DNA of 64,000 nt, from contig CM039467.1 in the NCBI GenBank assembly GCA_022414725.1, positions 8,996,001-9,060,000 of the forward strand, given 5' to 3'. Of this stretch, positions 1-52,161 are shown piece after piece. The notes below the pieces were generated by a model that made no database searches, was not told the DNA's origin, and worked only from the letters and a program-made list of their open reading frames with translations. The position numbers and the translations under genes were made by a program. This stretch comes from Microglena sp. YARC. Taxonomy: Eukaryota; Chlorophyta; Chlorophyceae; Chlamydomonadales; Chlamydomonadaceae. Positions within the stretch are counted from its first letter, which is position 1; every line of letters starts with the position of its first letter.

Positions 1-180
1 GTATCTTGAATATTTCATGTTGGGCAAGTCCCTTCAGCCGAATTGGCCACCCCATTTACTGTAACATTTACATGTTCTTACTCAGTTATGCTTGATCCTA
101 TCCCCCCAAACAATCCTTTATAAATAAGCCTATCGAAAATGAATCGTTCCTAAGGTGCTACCGTTGTATTTATGGATGTT
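1..180. other. Intergenic, with fragment of dispersed repeat A
   Basis: No gene is supported here. Bases ~20-58 match, in reverse orientation, the middle of the dispersed repeat described at 181-345 (GTTGGGCAAGTCCCTT followed by a TTGGCC block). The rest is unremarkable AT-rich sequence. Confidence 0.5.
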
Positions 181-345
181 GTTACAGTCTAGGGGTAGGC
201 CAAATAGGCTAAAGGGATTTTCCCAACCGTGACATAAGGGCTACAGCGGGGAAGCACTAGTGAACTGCCCCCCCCCCCCCCCCAAAAAAAAGGTATACGG
301 GGGCCCTGAGTTTGTCCTCCAGTGAAATTGTAATTTTATGATTAC
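181..345 (+). repeat. Dispersed repeat A, copy 1
   Basis: The block begins GTTACAGTCTAGGGGT, continues with GGCCAAATAGGC, an AAGGGA box and CCCAACCGTGA, and ends near GGGCCCTGAGTTTGTC. The same order of blocks occurs at 53,569-53,990 (+) and 63,621-63,785 (-). Shorter pieces lie at 20-58, 55,863-55,900 and 59,684-59,735. A poly-C/poly-A tract (269-291) interrupts this copy. It looks like a non-autonomous mobile element family; I see no coding capacity or clear terminal repeats. Confidence 0.6.
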
Positions 346-660
346 GGTATGCTATCGTTACGGTATGCTATCGTTGAATAAGACGTGTATGTTTACTTTG
401 GGACGCTGAACCATGGTGTACAGGCTCAGGTAGCAGACGACACTATTATCAAGCCATTGTTCTCGAGGTTAAAAGCAAAAGTGCGCATACACGCATACAC
501 CGTTTGAGATGCCTCTCTATCATGGCTTGCTTTTATGTAATCTAACACCGACTTTCAATCTTGACTTGCGCCACTATGCATTCTTCGTCATCGTCACCGT
601 CGTCATCATCAATCAGCACCAACAACACCCATCCCTGTTAATGAAGCAGACCACCTCCGA
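346..660. other. Intergenic, no gene seen
   Basis: There is a short direct duplication (ATTACGGTATGCTATCGTT twice near 340-375) and a GTC/ATC-rich stretch near 575-615. I see no coding potential. Confidence 0.4.
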
Positions 661-3035
661 TTGAATTGCAGCACATCCGTTCGTACCCCCCCCCCCCCCC
701 CCCCCCCCCCCAACACCACACACCACACCCCTCCCTCACCCCATCCCCCCACCCCCATCCCCACCCCACCCCACCCACACCAGGCACGCAAACCATGAAC
801 ACATATCGCTGCAACGATCTTGCTGCCGGACCTGGGGTATGTCGCAACGTGCAAGATTACACATTTCCACGGCAGTCCAAGATATCGCACGCGCAGTAAC
901 AATACCAGCATTTGGAGGCACCTAGCCCGACCTAACCGCCACCCCGCGCCACCCTCACGTTGGGGGGCCCAACCCTAACCTAATCCTCGTGATTTCGAAG
1001 TTTCGAGGTTATCTCTCAGGCCCGGTTACTACCAGACCAATTTATTCCAGTCAATGGACACCTCTTCCGCGCTCGTCTTTCATCCCTCCACGCGCTTCTC
1101 AATTTCGCATGGCCGCATCTATCCCCCATTCCCCCCTGGCATGCCTGAAATTCGCCTGCTGCGCCTGCATCCCCCCTGGCGTGCTTGAAATTCGCAATAA
1201 CCGAGGACCAGGTCGGTCAATCCTGGTGCCTATAGCGACACTTCCAAAGTGCATCTCGTCGTCAACATGCTACGAATCAACGGGAAACGAGAAACTGCAT
1301 TTCATACATGCCACTGGGCGAGCTCCAGATGGCAGCGGCGACGGATTCTTCCTCTCTCCCTCCCCCTCTCTACCTCCAATCCTCAATACACCTATGATGC
1401 ACACAAACATCCCACAACCTTACAGCCCTCCACCCTTTCTCCCTCCATAACTATACAGAACCACACATCCCTTCCATCCATAATACATCTATGGTGCACA
1501 CAAATATCCAACAATCTTAAAGCCCTCGCTCACTCACTCACTCCTCCCCTTCCTCCACACCCACACATCCCTTCCATGCTCAATACATCTATGTTGCACA
1601 GAAACATCCCACAACCTTACAGCCCCCCCCCCCCCCCCCCCCCCCCCTGCCCCCCCCCCCTCCCCCTCCCCCTCCCCTCCCCCTCCCCCTCCCTCCACTC
1701 CACTCCACTCCACTCCACTCCCACACACCCTTCCATCCACAATGCATCTATGTTGCGCACACACATCCCACAACCTTATAGCCCCCCACCCCCTCTCTCT
1801 CTCTCCACGCCCACACATCTTCCATCCTATATATGTATATGTTGCACATAAACATCGCTCAAACTTACAGCCCCCCCCCCCCCCCCCCCCCCCTTCCTCC
1901 CTCCCTCCCTCCCTCCCTCCCTCCTCCCTCCACACCCAAACATCCCTTCTATCCTCTATACACCTATGATGCAAACAAATATCCTTCAAGCTTGCAGCCC
2001 CTTCTCCTCCTCCTCCAAACCCAAACATTCCTTCCATCCACAATGCATCCATATTGCACACACAAACATCCCAAAACCTTATTAACCCCCCCCCCCCCCC
2101 TCCCCCCCCCCCCCCCCCCCCCTCCCTCTCTCCACACCCACACATTTCTTCCATCCTAAATATATATATGGTGCACACAAACATCCCACAACCTTATAAC
2201 CTTCCATCCCCACTTCCTCCCTCCGCATCCACACACATCCCTTCCATCCTCAACACACCTGGTGTACACAAAACACCCCACAAACTTTATATCCCCTGTA
2301 TTGAATGACAACGGAATGCGAGTGCGTTCTTATCATCTTGCCCCTAAGCCCCCCCCCCCCCCCCCCCCCCCTCCCCCCCCCCTCCCCCCCTTCCTCCCCT
2401 CTCTCCACACCCACACATCCCTTCCATCCTCAATACATTGTGCACACAAACATCACACAGCCCTCCCTCTACACCCACACATCTCTTCCATCTGCAATCC
2501 ACCTATGATACAAACAAACATCCCACTAACTTACAGCCTTTCTCCCTCCCTCCCTCCCTCCCTCTATCCCCCTAAACCCACAAATCCCTTCCATCTTCAA
2601 TACACCTACTGTGCACACAAACATCCCACAGCCATCCCTCTACAACCACACATCCCTTCCATCCACAGTACATCTTTGTTGCACACAAACATAACACAAC
2701 TGTATAGCTCCCTCCCTCCCTCCACACCCGCACATCCCTTCTATCCTCAATGCAACTACGATACAAACAAATATCACTAATTTACAGCCATCCTCCCTCG
2801 ATCCATTCATACTCACACGTCCCTTCCTTCCTTAATACATCTATGATGCACACAAACGTCCAACGACCTTACAGCCCTCCCCCCTCCCTCCATGCCTACA
2901 CAACCCTTCCATCCTCAATACACCTATGATGCACACAAACATCCCACAACCTTACAACTCTCCCTCCATCCCTCCCTCCTCCACTCCCTTCACACCCACA
3001 CATCCCTTCCATCCACAATACATCTATGTTGCAAT
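660..3035. repeat. C-rich imperfect tandem array, units ~85-165 bp
   Basis: After a poly-C run (~687-711) and CCCACCC repeats, a unit recurs about 16 times between ~1375 and 3030: CAATACACCTATGATGCACA, then CAAACATCCCACAACCTTAC, then an AGCCCTCCC/poly-C tract, then CACACCCACACATCCCTTCC. Length varies mainly through the C tracts. The strand bias (C/A on +) and the recurring ACAG before the C tract resemble the acceptor-side arrays inside the copper-transporter gene. No complete exon is visible nearby. Confidence 0.7.
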
Positions 3036-3099
3036 TAAGTTATAAGCATTTGACGAAAACACTCCCTGAATATTCCCAGGTGGGTTAAGCTACCATGAC

Positions 3100-3500
3100 G
3101 TTCGACCTCCTACATATGTGCCCCCAACGTCTGAACTCCAGACGTCTAGTCATCCTCGTCGCTAACCCCAACGTCTGAACTTCAAACGTTCAACCACCCT
3201 TGCCACTATCACTGGCCTCTTAACTCGAACCGTTCAAGCGTCCGTGCAAGTATCGCTAACCTCTGAACTCCAAACGTTTGACGTGCTACATATGTGCCCC
3301 CAACGTCTGTCCACATCCTTCACCCTTGCAACTCTCACTTACGTCTGAACTCCAAACGTTCGAGCGCCCATGCAACTGTCGCTAACCCCTGAACTTCAAA
3401 CGGCAGAGCAACCTTGCAACTATCGCTGACCTGTGAACGTCAGACGTCCGACCACCTTCATAACAGCCCCCAACGTCTGTACTACAGACGTCCAGTCGTA
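3100..3500. repeat. Short tandem array with AACGTCTGAACTCCAAACGT core
   Basis: About seven degenerate units of ~55-65 bp carry AACGTCTGAACTCCAGACGT-like cores, each an imperfect inverted repeat (ACGTCTG...CAGACGT), separated by phrases such as CTTGCAACTATCGCT. Function unknown; no coding signal. Confidence 0.6.
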
Positions 3501-4395
3501 GCTATGTAGGGGTAAGGGGGGCAATCCCATGGCTGTGCAGGAGAGGGGGGGCACTGCCATGGCTGTGTAGGGTTCGGGGGACTATCATGTCTGCGTAGGG
3601 GTTAGGGGGGCACTCCTATGGCTGTGTAGAAGTTCGGGGCACTGCTATGTCTGCGTAGGGCTTGGGGGGGGCACTACTATGCTGCTTAGGGGTTGGGGGG
3701 GCACTACTATGGCTGCTTAGGGGTTGGGGGGACACTGCCATGGCTGTGTAGGGCGGGGGGCACTGCCATGGCTGTGTCGGGGTGGGGTGGCACTGCCATG
3801 GCTGCATAGTGGTGGGGGGGCACTGCCATGGTTGTGTAGGGGTTCGGGGGACTGCCATGTATGGCTGGGGGTTGGGGGGCACTACTATGGCTGTGTAGGG
3901 GTGGGGGGGGACACGCATTGCTATGTAGGGGTGGGGGGGCACTGCCATGGCTGTGTAGGGGTGGGGGGCACTGCCATGGCTGTGGGGGGGTTGGGGGCAC
4001 TGCCATGGCTGTGTAGGGGTTGGGGGGGCACTGCATGGCTGTGTAGGGGTTGCGGGGGCACTGCCATGGCTGTGTAGGCGGTGGTGGTGAACTGCCATGG
4101 CTGTGTAGGCGAGGAGGGGCACTGCCATGGCTGTGTAGGGGAGGAGGGCCACTGCCATGGCTGTATAGGCGTTGGGGGGCACTGCCATGGCTGTGTAGGG
4201 GTTGCGGGGCACTGCCATGGCTGTGTAGGGGTTGTGGGGGGCACTGCCATGGCTGTGTAGGGGTGGTGGTGGTGGTGGTGTGTGTGGGGGGGGGGGGCAC
4301 TGGCATGGCTGTGTAGGGGTGAGGGGGCTCTGCCATGGCTGGGGTTGGGGGGGCACTGGCATGGCTGTTTATGGGTGGGGGGGGTGGGGGGGGCA
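3500..4395. repeat. G-rich minisatellite, ~31-bp unit CACTGCCATGGCTGTGTAGG
   Basis: About 27 tandem copies of CACTGCCATGGCTGTGTAGG followed by GGTTGGGGGG, with variable G-tract length. The unit can be read in several frames, so the long open frames on both strands (Pro/Gln/Ala-rich or Gly/Cys-rich) are products of the repeat and not evidence of genes. Confidence 0.85.
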
Positions 4396-5695
4396 TTCCA
4401 GATTCTGGAAGTTCATGACGGTTATCGAGGTGCCCGAACGTCGAAATTATGGAGGTTTGAGATAGTTGCGATGGTGCACGAACGTCCGGATTGTGGAAGT
4501 TTGGGACTGTTTTGTTGGTGCTCGAACGTCCGGATTTTGGAAGTTTGGGACTGTTTAATTGGCGCTCGAACGTCCGGATTGTGGACGTTTGGGACCGTTG
4601 AGTTGTTGCACGAACGTCCGGATAATGGAAGTTCGGGACAGGTGAGTTGGTGAACGAACGTGAAGATTGTGGAAGTTCGGGACTGTCGAGTCGGTGCACA
4701 AACGTCCGGATTGTGGAAGTTCGGGACTGTCGAGTCGGTGCACAAACGTCCGGATTGTGGAAGTTTGGGACAGATAAGTAGGAGCACGAACGTCCACATA
4801 GTGGAAGTTTGGGACGGTCGAGGGGGGGCACGAACGTCCAGATTACGGTAGTTCGGGACAGTTGAGTTGGTGCGCGAACGTCCGGAATGTGGAAGTTCGT
4901 GACAGTTGAGGGGTGGCTCGAACGTCCGGATTATGGAAGTTTGGGCCCGTCGAGCAGGAGCACGAACGTCCAATTTGTGGAAGTTAGGGACGGTTGAGGG
5001 GAGGCTCGAACGTCCGGATTGTGGAAAGTTTGGGACAGTTGAGGGGTTGCTACGAACGTCCACATTGTGGAAGTTTGGGCCCGTTGAGCAGGTGCACGAA
5101 CGTCCACATTGAGAAAGTTTGGGACGTTTGAGTTGGTGCACGAATGTCCGGATTGTGGAAGTTCGTTACCGTTGAGTTTGGTGCTGGAACGTCCAGATAG
5201 TGGGAAGATTGGGACAGTTGAGTTTGGGTGCACGAACCTCCGGATTGTGGAAGTTTGGGCCCGTTGAGCAGGTGCAAGAACGTCCGCATTGTGGAAGTTT
5301 GGGATAGTTGAGATGGTGCACGAACGTCCGGATTGTGGAAGTTTTTGACGGTCGAGGGGGGGCACGAACGTCCAGATTATGGAAGTTCGGGACCGTTGAG
5401 CAGGGTGCACAAAACGTCCTGATTTTGGAAGTTTGGGCCCGTTGAGCAGGTGCACGAACGTCCGGATTGTGGAAGTTTAGGACGGTGTAGTAGATGCACG
5501 AACGTTCAGATTGTGGAAGTTTGGGGGGCGTTGAGCAGGTGCTCGAACGTCCAGATTGTGGAAGTTTCAGTTCTGGACCAGCGACGAACCTCCACTTATC
5601 GGACGTCGCGCGAGTTCGCAGCCTTATCGAACGTCCACAATACGGAAGGTTTGAACCTCCACATTATGGAAGTTCTTACCTGGTGACCTAGCTGC
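4395..5695. repeat. ~45-bp minisatellite with CGAACGTCCGGATTGTGGAAG core
   Basis: About 28 tandem units of roughly 45 bp: GAACGTCCGGATTGTGGAAG, then TTTGGGACNGTTGAG, then a GTTGGTGCAC spacer. Divergence between units is low to moderate and does not follow codon positions. The long open frames on both strands come from a unit length divisible by three and are not supported as genes. Confidence 0.85.
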
Positions 5696-5857
5696 ATATT
5701 TACTCGGTGTCGGAAATAAGGGTGGATTCGGAAAGATCTCGCCCAGCTTGTTTCATAGGTCTGCTTAATTTTAGCAGAGACCGAGTACTGAGGAAGTTTC
5801 GGCCTCTAACAGTCTTCACCAGAGGAAATTTCTGAAAGCCGTCGGACCCCCCCCCCG

Positions 5858-5897
<40 letters not shown>

Positions 5898-6078
5898 TGA
5901 GGGGTCGATATCTACCCCACCCCGACACATTTTTCGACTTTTTTCGATGGTTCCGGGCTTACGACCCCTTCCGGCCCCGATTCCGGCATGCGGTACACGA
6001 GCAACTTCCTGAGGGCCCCCCGGGAGAAACCCACTTTCAGATTTGAAAAACAATCACTGCAGAGACCCCCAGCTCTGC
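5696..6078. other. Intergenic sequence with 50-bp poly-C tract
   Basis: The tract at ~5847-5892 is almost pure C. The flanks are unique-looking sequence with weak internal symmetry (ACTCGGTGTCGG ... GACCGAGTACTGAGG). A 117-codon open frame on the minus strand runs through the poly-C as poly-Gly; I do not regard it as a gene. Confidence 0.4.
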
Positions 6079-6288
6079 GTTCTAAGCAGGGTACTTCAAA
6101 TGGCCAAATTGGCCAGCGCTAAAGCGCACTTGAAAACAAAAAAACTACGCTTTGTAGTGCAAAAGCGCTAAAATTGCTTGCTGCGCCCACAGGGGGTTGC
6201 AAAAAACTGCGCTTAAAGCGCAGAGAGGGTCAAAAAGTCAGCGCTCAAAAGCGCAAAAGCGCGAGCTTTGAATTACCCTGGTTCTGAG
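6079..6288 (+). mobile_element. hAT-like MITE, copy 1 with target-site duplication
   Basis: The element spans 6087-6280 (194 bp). It begins CAGGGTACTTCAAA and ends TTTGAATTACCCTG, giving ~14-bp terminal inverted repeats with one mismatch. The interior is rich in AGCGC/GCGCT motifs that can fold back. It is flanked by an 8-bp duplication with one mismatch (GTTCTAAG / GTTCTGAG). An 8-bp duplication with CAGGG-type ends is the known pattern of hAT-superfamily elements. There is no transposase, so it is non-autonomous. Confidence 0.8.
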
Positions 6289-7079
6289 ATGCAACCGATT
6301 TTACTGCCTCCGTCCTGAGACCCAACAGACCTATAGCTTGCGTCTCGACCCTAAGAGCAGTAGCTAAAACGAAAAAGCACTGGTGAACTGAACCCCATTA
6401 CCCCAAACAATTAGACATGGTATGAACGCTAAATAACTGAATCAAATCATTATATTGGACAGCGGCGCACATACACGAATCCCACCGCTGGCTTCAACAT
6501 GTCACTTCACGTGATTAAAACATTATAATCCAGTGTGATATCAGTATATCACACCTTCCCCCTCTAACTTCGAATTTTGAGCCTCCCTCCGCCACCACCC
6601 TACGCGCAGCGCTGCCTCTCAGTTTTGTCTGCCTGATCCAGCTTCACAGCCGTAGGCATCCAGCTGATTGGCAGGCTGCCTAACTTTTGAGAGCCATTGA
6701 ATTAGGGGAAAGTAAGAAGGCCATGTTGTTGAGTAACACTGGTCAGTGGTGCGGGTATGGTCGTGGCCTCATGCTCATGCCCATGCCATGCAGACTACCC
6801 TGCTACAAATCATGCATGCAGCCCCCTTTCTCTCACTCACCGCTTTCCGCATTCAGCTCTCTTATGCCGGCGCAGCTGATGGCGCAGCTGATGGCGCAGC
6901 AGAGCTGGCCATTCAGCCAGCTGGGCAGTAAGCAGCTGCTAGCATGCTAGCTTGCATCCATGTACCGTATGTATTCATGTAGGTAGGCAGCGTGCACTCA
7001 GATGGGCTAGCTCTTCATCCCAGGAACAGATACGAACATTGATAATGTTGCGAGCAAGCACATCTTAGCAGCAGGCGCA
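6289..7079. other. Intergenic, no gene seen
   Basis: Contains an 8-base family word shared with repeat A (AAAGCACTGGTGAACTGA near 6380) and a duplicated GCGCAGCTGATG (6868-6893). Short open frames at 6687-6950 have no recognisable features. Confidence 0.4.
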
Positions 7080-7488
7080 ATACGGTGACTTTAGCTAGCT
7101 CCGGCTTACGCTATGGTGTCCTTAACTTCACGTCCTGTGAGTAACGGTATTACATGGATTATTATTGATCTGCACTGGCATGATGTGGCTACGGTGCCTG
7201 CCGGTCAGGCATCGGTAGTGATTCTTTTTACTGAGGTGGCCCTACGGTGACTATAGCTAGCTCCGGCTTACGCTATGGTGTCCTTAACTTCAAGTCCTGT
7301 GAGTAACGGTATTACACGGATTATTATTAAGCTGCACTGGCATGATGTGGCTACAGTGCCTGCCGGTCAGGCATCGGTGGTGTTTCTTTTTTACTGAGGT
7401 GGCCCTACGGTGACTATAGCTAGCTCCGGCTTATGCTATGGTGTCCTTAACTTCACGTCCTGTGAGTAACGGTATTACACGGATGTAA
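7080..7488. repeat. ~163-bp tandem repeat, ~2.5 copies
   Basis: The unit starts TACGGTGACTATAGCTAGCT and runs through CTATGGTGTCCTTAACTTCA, GAGTAACGGTATTACACGGA and GCCTGCCGGTCAGGCATCGG (the last is itself a palindrome-like hairpin), ending CTGAGGTGGCC. Copies start near 7080, 7242 and 7405; the third is truncated. Near-identity indicates recent duplication. No coding capacity. Confidence 0.85.
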
Positions 7489-7530
7489 CAATTTCAATTT
7501 CAATTTCAGCAGGCGCAGGAGAGCTGCTTG

Positions 7531-7741
7531 GTATGTAGCAGGGTACTTCAAATTGCCAAATTGGCCAGCGCTTTAGCGCACTTGAAAACAAAAAAACTGC
7601 GCTTTGTAGTGCAAAGAGCGCAAAAATTGCTTGCTGCGCCCACAGGGAGTTGCAAAAAACTGCGCTTAATGCGCAGAGGGGGTCAAAAAGTCAGCGCTCA
7701 AAAGCGCAAAAGCGCGCGCTTTGAATTACCCTGGTTGGTAC
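7531..7741 (+). mobile_element. hAT-like MITE, copy 2
   Basis: Element 7539-7733 (195 bp) with the same CAGGGTACTTCAAA-type ends and interior as the copies at 6087 and 10,083. The flanking 8-mers (GTATGTAG / GTTGGTAC) share only five positions, so the target-site duplication is eroded or the flanks were rearranged. Confidence 0.75.
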
Positions 7742-8768
7742 AGTACTACAGTAGGCCTCGTGAGGATTTGCAGAGGCCTCAATGGATGAGTGGGGAGGCT
7801 GGACAATGGAAGATGCCTGGATCTAAACTAAGAATGGGAATGGAATGGATGGTGGTGGTGGTGGTGTAACGGGTGCAAGAAAACGAGGCAATCGGATGAG
7901 GCGGGGTAAACTGGGAGGGAGGGGAGATGCAAGGAATCGGCGGAGCTGGTAGGGACTGTCACCATGCTGCTATAGATTTGAAGCCTTCATATAAGTGCGG
8001 GAGTAGAAAATTGCTTACGAGAGCCTGATCAGCAAGGGAAGAAGCGTGGACAACGGTGCAGTTCGAATTTGTCGCGAACCAGCGGCAGGGGCGGGGGGCG
8101 GTGGCGGTGGCGGAGACTCGGAGAGCTTTATGCCAGGCCCGGCCAGGCCCCAGATTGCGGGAGTCGGAGTGCCCCTCCAGAGATCATGCCAGGGACCACC
8201 AGAGGGCTCTGACCTCCACCAATCATTCCGAAACTCCGGATACCAACAGTGAAAATGTAATTGTGGTGGATAACTTGCCCAATTGCAAAGGCACTCGTTT
8301 AAGATATTCGTATACCACAGTAATCCTACGATAGTACGATTCTGATTATAACGGGCAACAGTGCTCTGTAGCTAGATGTTGCAAAACATAACGGCACATT
8401 ATTTGAACAATTCCTGTTGTTCTCAGTTCCCACAACCCCTAATTCCAAACGTATAAGTCTGATGTGGTGGTCCGGAAGGCGCCGATGACGATATGGGTGC
8501 AATATATAAATGCCCTTTTCAAATGGATACATTTGATAAGTCGAAAAACCGGAACCTGTCTGACGAGTCTTCTCAACTTCACAAATTTGGCTTAGTACCT
8601 GAAAGCGACAAAACCCAGGATCCACAAATAGTGCAAAAGCAAAAAGGATGCAATATATAACGAGTTTTGGTTGAAGTTTAGGTGGACCTATAAGCAGGAG
8701 ATTTCACTTTAGAGGTAGCCACTGGGCTAAACGGTTTAGCCTAAAATTAATGTTTCCGTCCCACCAAA
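7742..8768. other. Intergenic, no supported gene
   Basis: Mixed-composition sequence with a GGTGGTGGTGGTGGT run (~7850-7867) and GGCGGTGGCGGTGGCGG (~8095-8112). Open frames of ≤113 codons show no recognisable domains. Confidence 0.4.
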
Positions 8769-8870
8769 GTTTACACCTGGGTATATGGCTGCCATACACT
8801 TAATATCTCTGCCCTACCTAAGTCTACACCTGGGTATATGGCTGCCATATACTTAATGTTTATGCCAGAT
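8769..8870. repeat. 53-bp tandem duplication
   Basis: The phrase TACACCTGGGTATATGGCTG followed by CCATA-ACTTAAT occurs at ~8772 and ~8825, two imperfect copies of a 53-bp unit. Confidence 0.7.
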
Positions 8871-9480
8871 TCCTTAGAAAAATCACTGCCTAACCCCCAA
8901 GATTTCGACAGCTCTGGCAAGCGGATTATGTAAGCTTCCAAGCACACTAGGTTGCGCTAGCTTTGGCTGAATAGCCGGTCAGGGGAGCTGCCTAGAAGCT
9001 GCTGCTTTTAGCTGAAAAGAAAAACTGTGGGATAGTTGACAAAACGAGGCTCATCACCGGCTGGTCACACTGAATGATACGATATTCGACGCTGGCGGGT
9101 ACGTCCTGTGCGAGCAGCCAGCTACCTCACCAGACATTAACGTTCGCTATGCTCCGGCTAAGCGTATGATTGGTACCAACTCTCCTGTCCTGTGCGAGGC
9201 GCACGCCACTACGCTATATCTGCACGGCTGTTGTGTACGTTGCCCCTCACACGAGTTCGTCAGCAATTCAGCAGGGTCACCCCTGGCCACCTCCAGTCCT
9301 CCACCATCGGGACATGTTGGAGCGTGTCCAGATCCTTGAAATGTTGTGGTTCGCGCGAGTGCGCCACACTCGAAAAATCTGCAGTTTGTGAGACTATGTG
9401 TGGCTGTCAGTCTTGTCCGTTTCCCATCACGCAAGCTCGTCAGCATGGTTATTCCTGGTTACACCACGGACGTATCATCG
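8871..9480. other. Intergenic, degenerate duplication
   Basis: Contains diverged pieces of the unit described at 9460-9720 (for example CACACGAGTTCGTCAGCA near 9249 and CACGCAAGCTCGTCAGCA near 9428). No gene recognised. Confidence 0.4.
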
Positions 9481-9720
9481 GAGCAATTGAGCGCTTAACA
9501 TTTGCAAACGCGCTGCGCAGTAAAAATGCTTTGGCCCAGGTTTGGCCGAACGGCTTTCCGGCTCCCTCCTGTTCCCCCCACGCAAGTTCGTTGGTTACTC
9601 CTGGTTACTCCTGGTTACCCTTAGGACGTATCATCTGAGCAATTGAACAACTGCAAACGCGCTGCGCAGAAAAAATGCTGTGGTCCATGTATGGCCGAAA
9701 GTTTTTTTTGGCGCCCTCCT
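9460..9720. repeat. ~165-175-bp imperfect tandem repeat
   Basis: Two copies share GGACGTATCATC-GAGCAATTGA, GCAAACGCGCTGCGCAG-AAAAATGCT and a GGCCGAA...GCNCCCTCCTGT tail. They start near 9470 and 9633. Confidence 0.65.
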
Positions 9721-9770
9721 GTCCTTATGGTTCTTCGGACCTCTGGTTTGGACCAGCGCCTTCGGACCTG

Positions 9771-9801
9771 GGCGGTCACACCCCGGGTGGGTGTGACCGC
9801 C
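9771..9801. repeat. Perfect 13-bp inverted repeat (hairpin)
   Basis: GGCGGTCACACCC (9771-9783) is exactly complementary to GGGTGTGACCGCC (9789-9801) across a five-base loop. It could be a palindromic protein site or a hairpin. It lies ~1.1 kb upstream of the copper-transporter start and no link is shown. Confidence 0.75.
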
Positions 9802-10074
9802 ATCGGACCTGTCCTATTTACGTTTTCCAGCGTTTCGAGCTCGTTGAGGTCTTTCGGCACCGTGGACATTTCGGCTCGATGGAAGGTCATCTTGCTTCGT
9901 TACCAGTATGTTACCGTCCAGTATGTTACAGTCCAGGCCGGTCCAAGGGTATTTTTTATTTTTATTTTTACAACAAGGATTTTAGCCTCGATGGGTGGGT
10001 ATGCTAGGCCTAGATCTAAAAGGAATAGATGTGATGTGGCAAAGTTTTTCCAACTCGCAACGAGGGAGTTGGGG

Positions 10075-10286
10075 GCGTATAGCAGGGTACTTCAAATGGC
10101 CAAATTGGCCAGCGCTTTAGCGCACTTGAAAACAAAAAAACTGCGCTTTGTAGTGCTAAAAGCGCAAAAAATGCTTGCAGCGCCCACAAGGGGTTGCAAA
10201 AATCTGCGCTTACAGCGCAGAGGGGGTCAAAAAAGTCAGCGCTCAAAAGCGCAAAAGCGTGCGCTTTGAATTACCCTGGCGTATAG
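10075..10286 (+). mobile_element. hAT-like MITE, copy 3, perfect 8-bp target-site duplication
   Basis: Element 10,083-10,278 (196 bp) has CAGGGTACTTCAAA / TTTGAATTACCCTG ends and is bracketed by an exact 8-bp duplication, GCGTATAG (10,075-10,082 and 10,279-10,286). This fixes the element ends and supports hAT-type insertion. It is the best preserved of the copies in the window. Confidence 0.9.
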
Positions 10287-10329
10287 CCACTTTATCAAGC
10301 TTACATGTTTGCTCCTTCCCATTTGCCCA

Positions 10330-10490
10330 ATCAACCTTGGCTTATTATTCCCTTTCTTATGCCCTAGTTTCTTTATTATGCCCACTGCTCTTTAGCTAAA
10401 TAATGGTTGGAAGACCTTCCCAATCACCCTTGGCTCATTATTCCCTTTCTTATGCCCTCTGCTCTTCAGCTAAATAATCTTTGCAAGACC
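10330..10490. repeat. ~103-bp direct duplication upstream of the transporter gene
   Basis: CCAATCA-CCTTGGCT, TATTCCCTTTCTTATGCCCT and TAGCTAAATAAT recur in the same order at ~10,329 and ~10,422, giving two imperfect copies in the presumed promoter-proximal region. Confidence 0.7.
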
Positions 10491-10569
10491 TCCCACCAGA
10501 TGTGCGGAGCGGGCTTGCCTCGGGACAACAATGCCCTTTGGCACTTTGAATCTGTGATGTATGTATTTG

Positions 10570-10695
10570 GTACGTTGCCCGTGTGATGAGGAGTAGGAGT
10601 AGCAAGGAATTAGGACAGCACCCGGCGGTCCCCAACCGTTCCGCCCGCACGTATGCCACGCTGGCTCACGCCCAAGCCGAGCCTTGCGTACGTAC
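10570..10695. promoter_or_regulatory. Candidate copper-response elements (GTAC cores)
   Basis: GTAC occurs at 10,570-10,573 and twice end to end (GTACGTAC) at 10,688-10,695, ~170 bp before the presumed ATG. In Chlamydomonas, copper-responsive promoters, including those of CTR genes, depend on GTAC-core elements bound by the SBP-domain regulator CRR1. The motif is short and expected by chance about once per 256 bases, so this is a candidate only. Confidence 0.35.
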
Positions 10696-10863
10696 CCTTT
10701 CCATTCTCAGCTCGGTAACGGACAATTTAGCCATCTTCTTCTTTCCATGAGCAACTTCTCCTCTATTCCCCAACTCCACGCCAACGCGACCTCCCTCGCC
10801 CATCCACCACAATTACCCCATGCCCCACCTTGATTTTAACTCATAAGCTTCCGATTCGAAGTA

Positions 10864-52161
<41,298 letters not shown>

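Noticed and set aside
3616..5455. Several 100-374-codon frames on both strands
   Set aside because: Products of tandem repeats whose unit length is near a multiple of three. Homology between units is at DNA level in all frames, not protein-level.
3500..5695. CRISPR-like array of regularly spaced repeats
   Set aside because: The repeats are contiguous with no unique spacers, the setting is a eukaryotic intron-rich genome, and no cas genes are present.
5700..6053. 117-codon minus-strand open frame
   Set aside because: It runs through a poly-C tract as poly-Gly, has no recognisable domain, and ends against a MITE.
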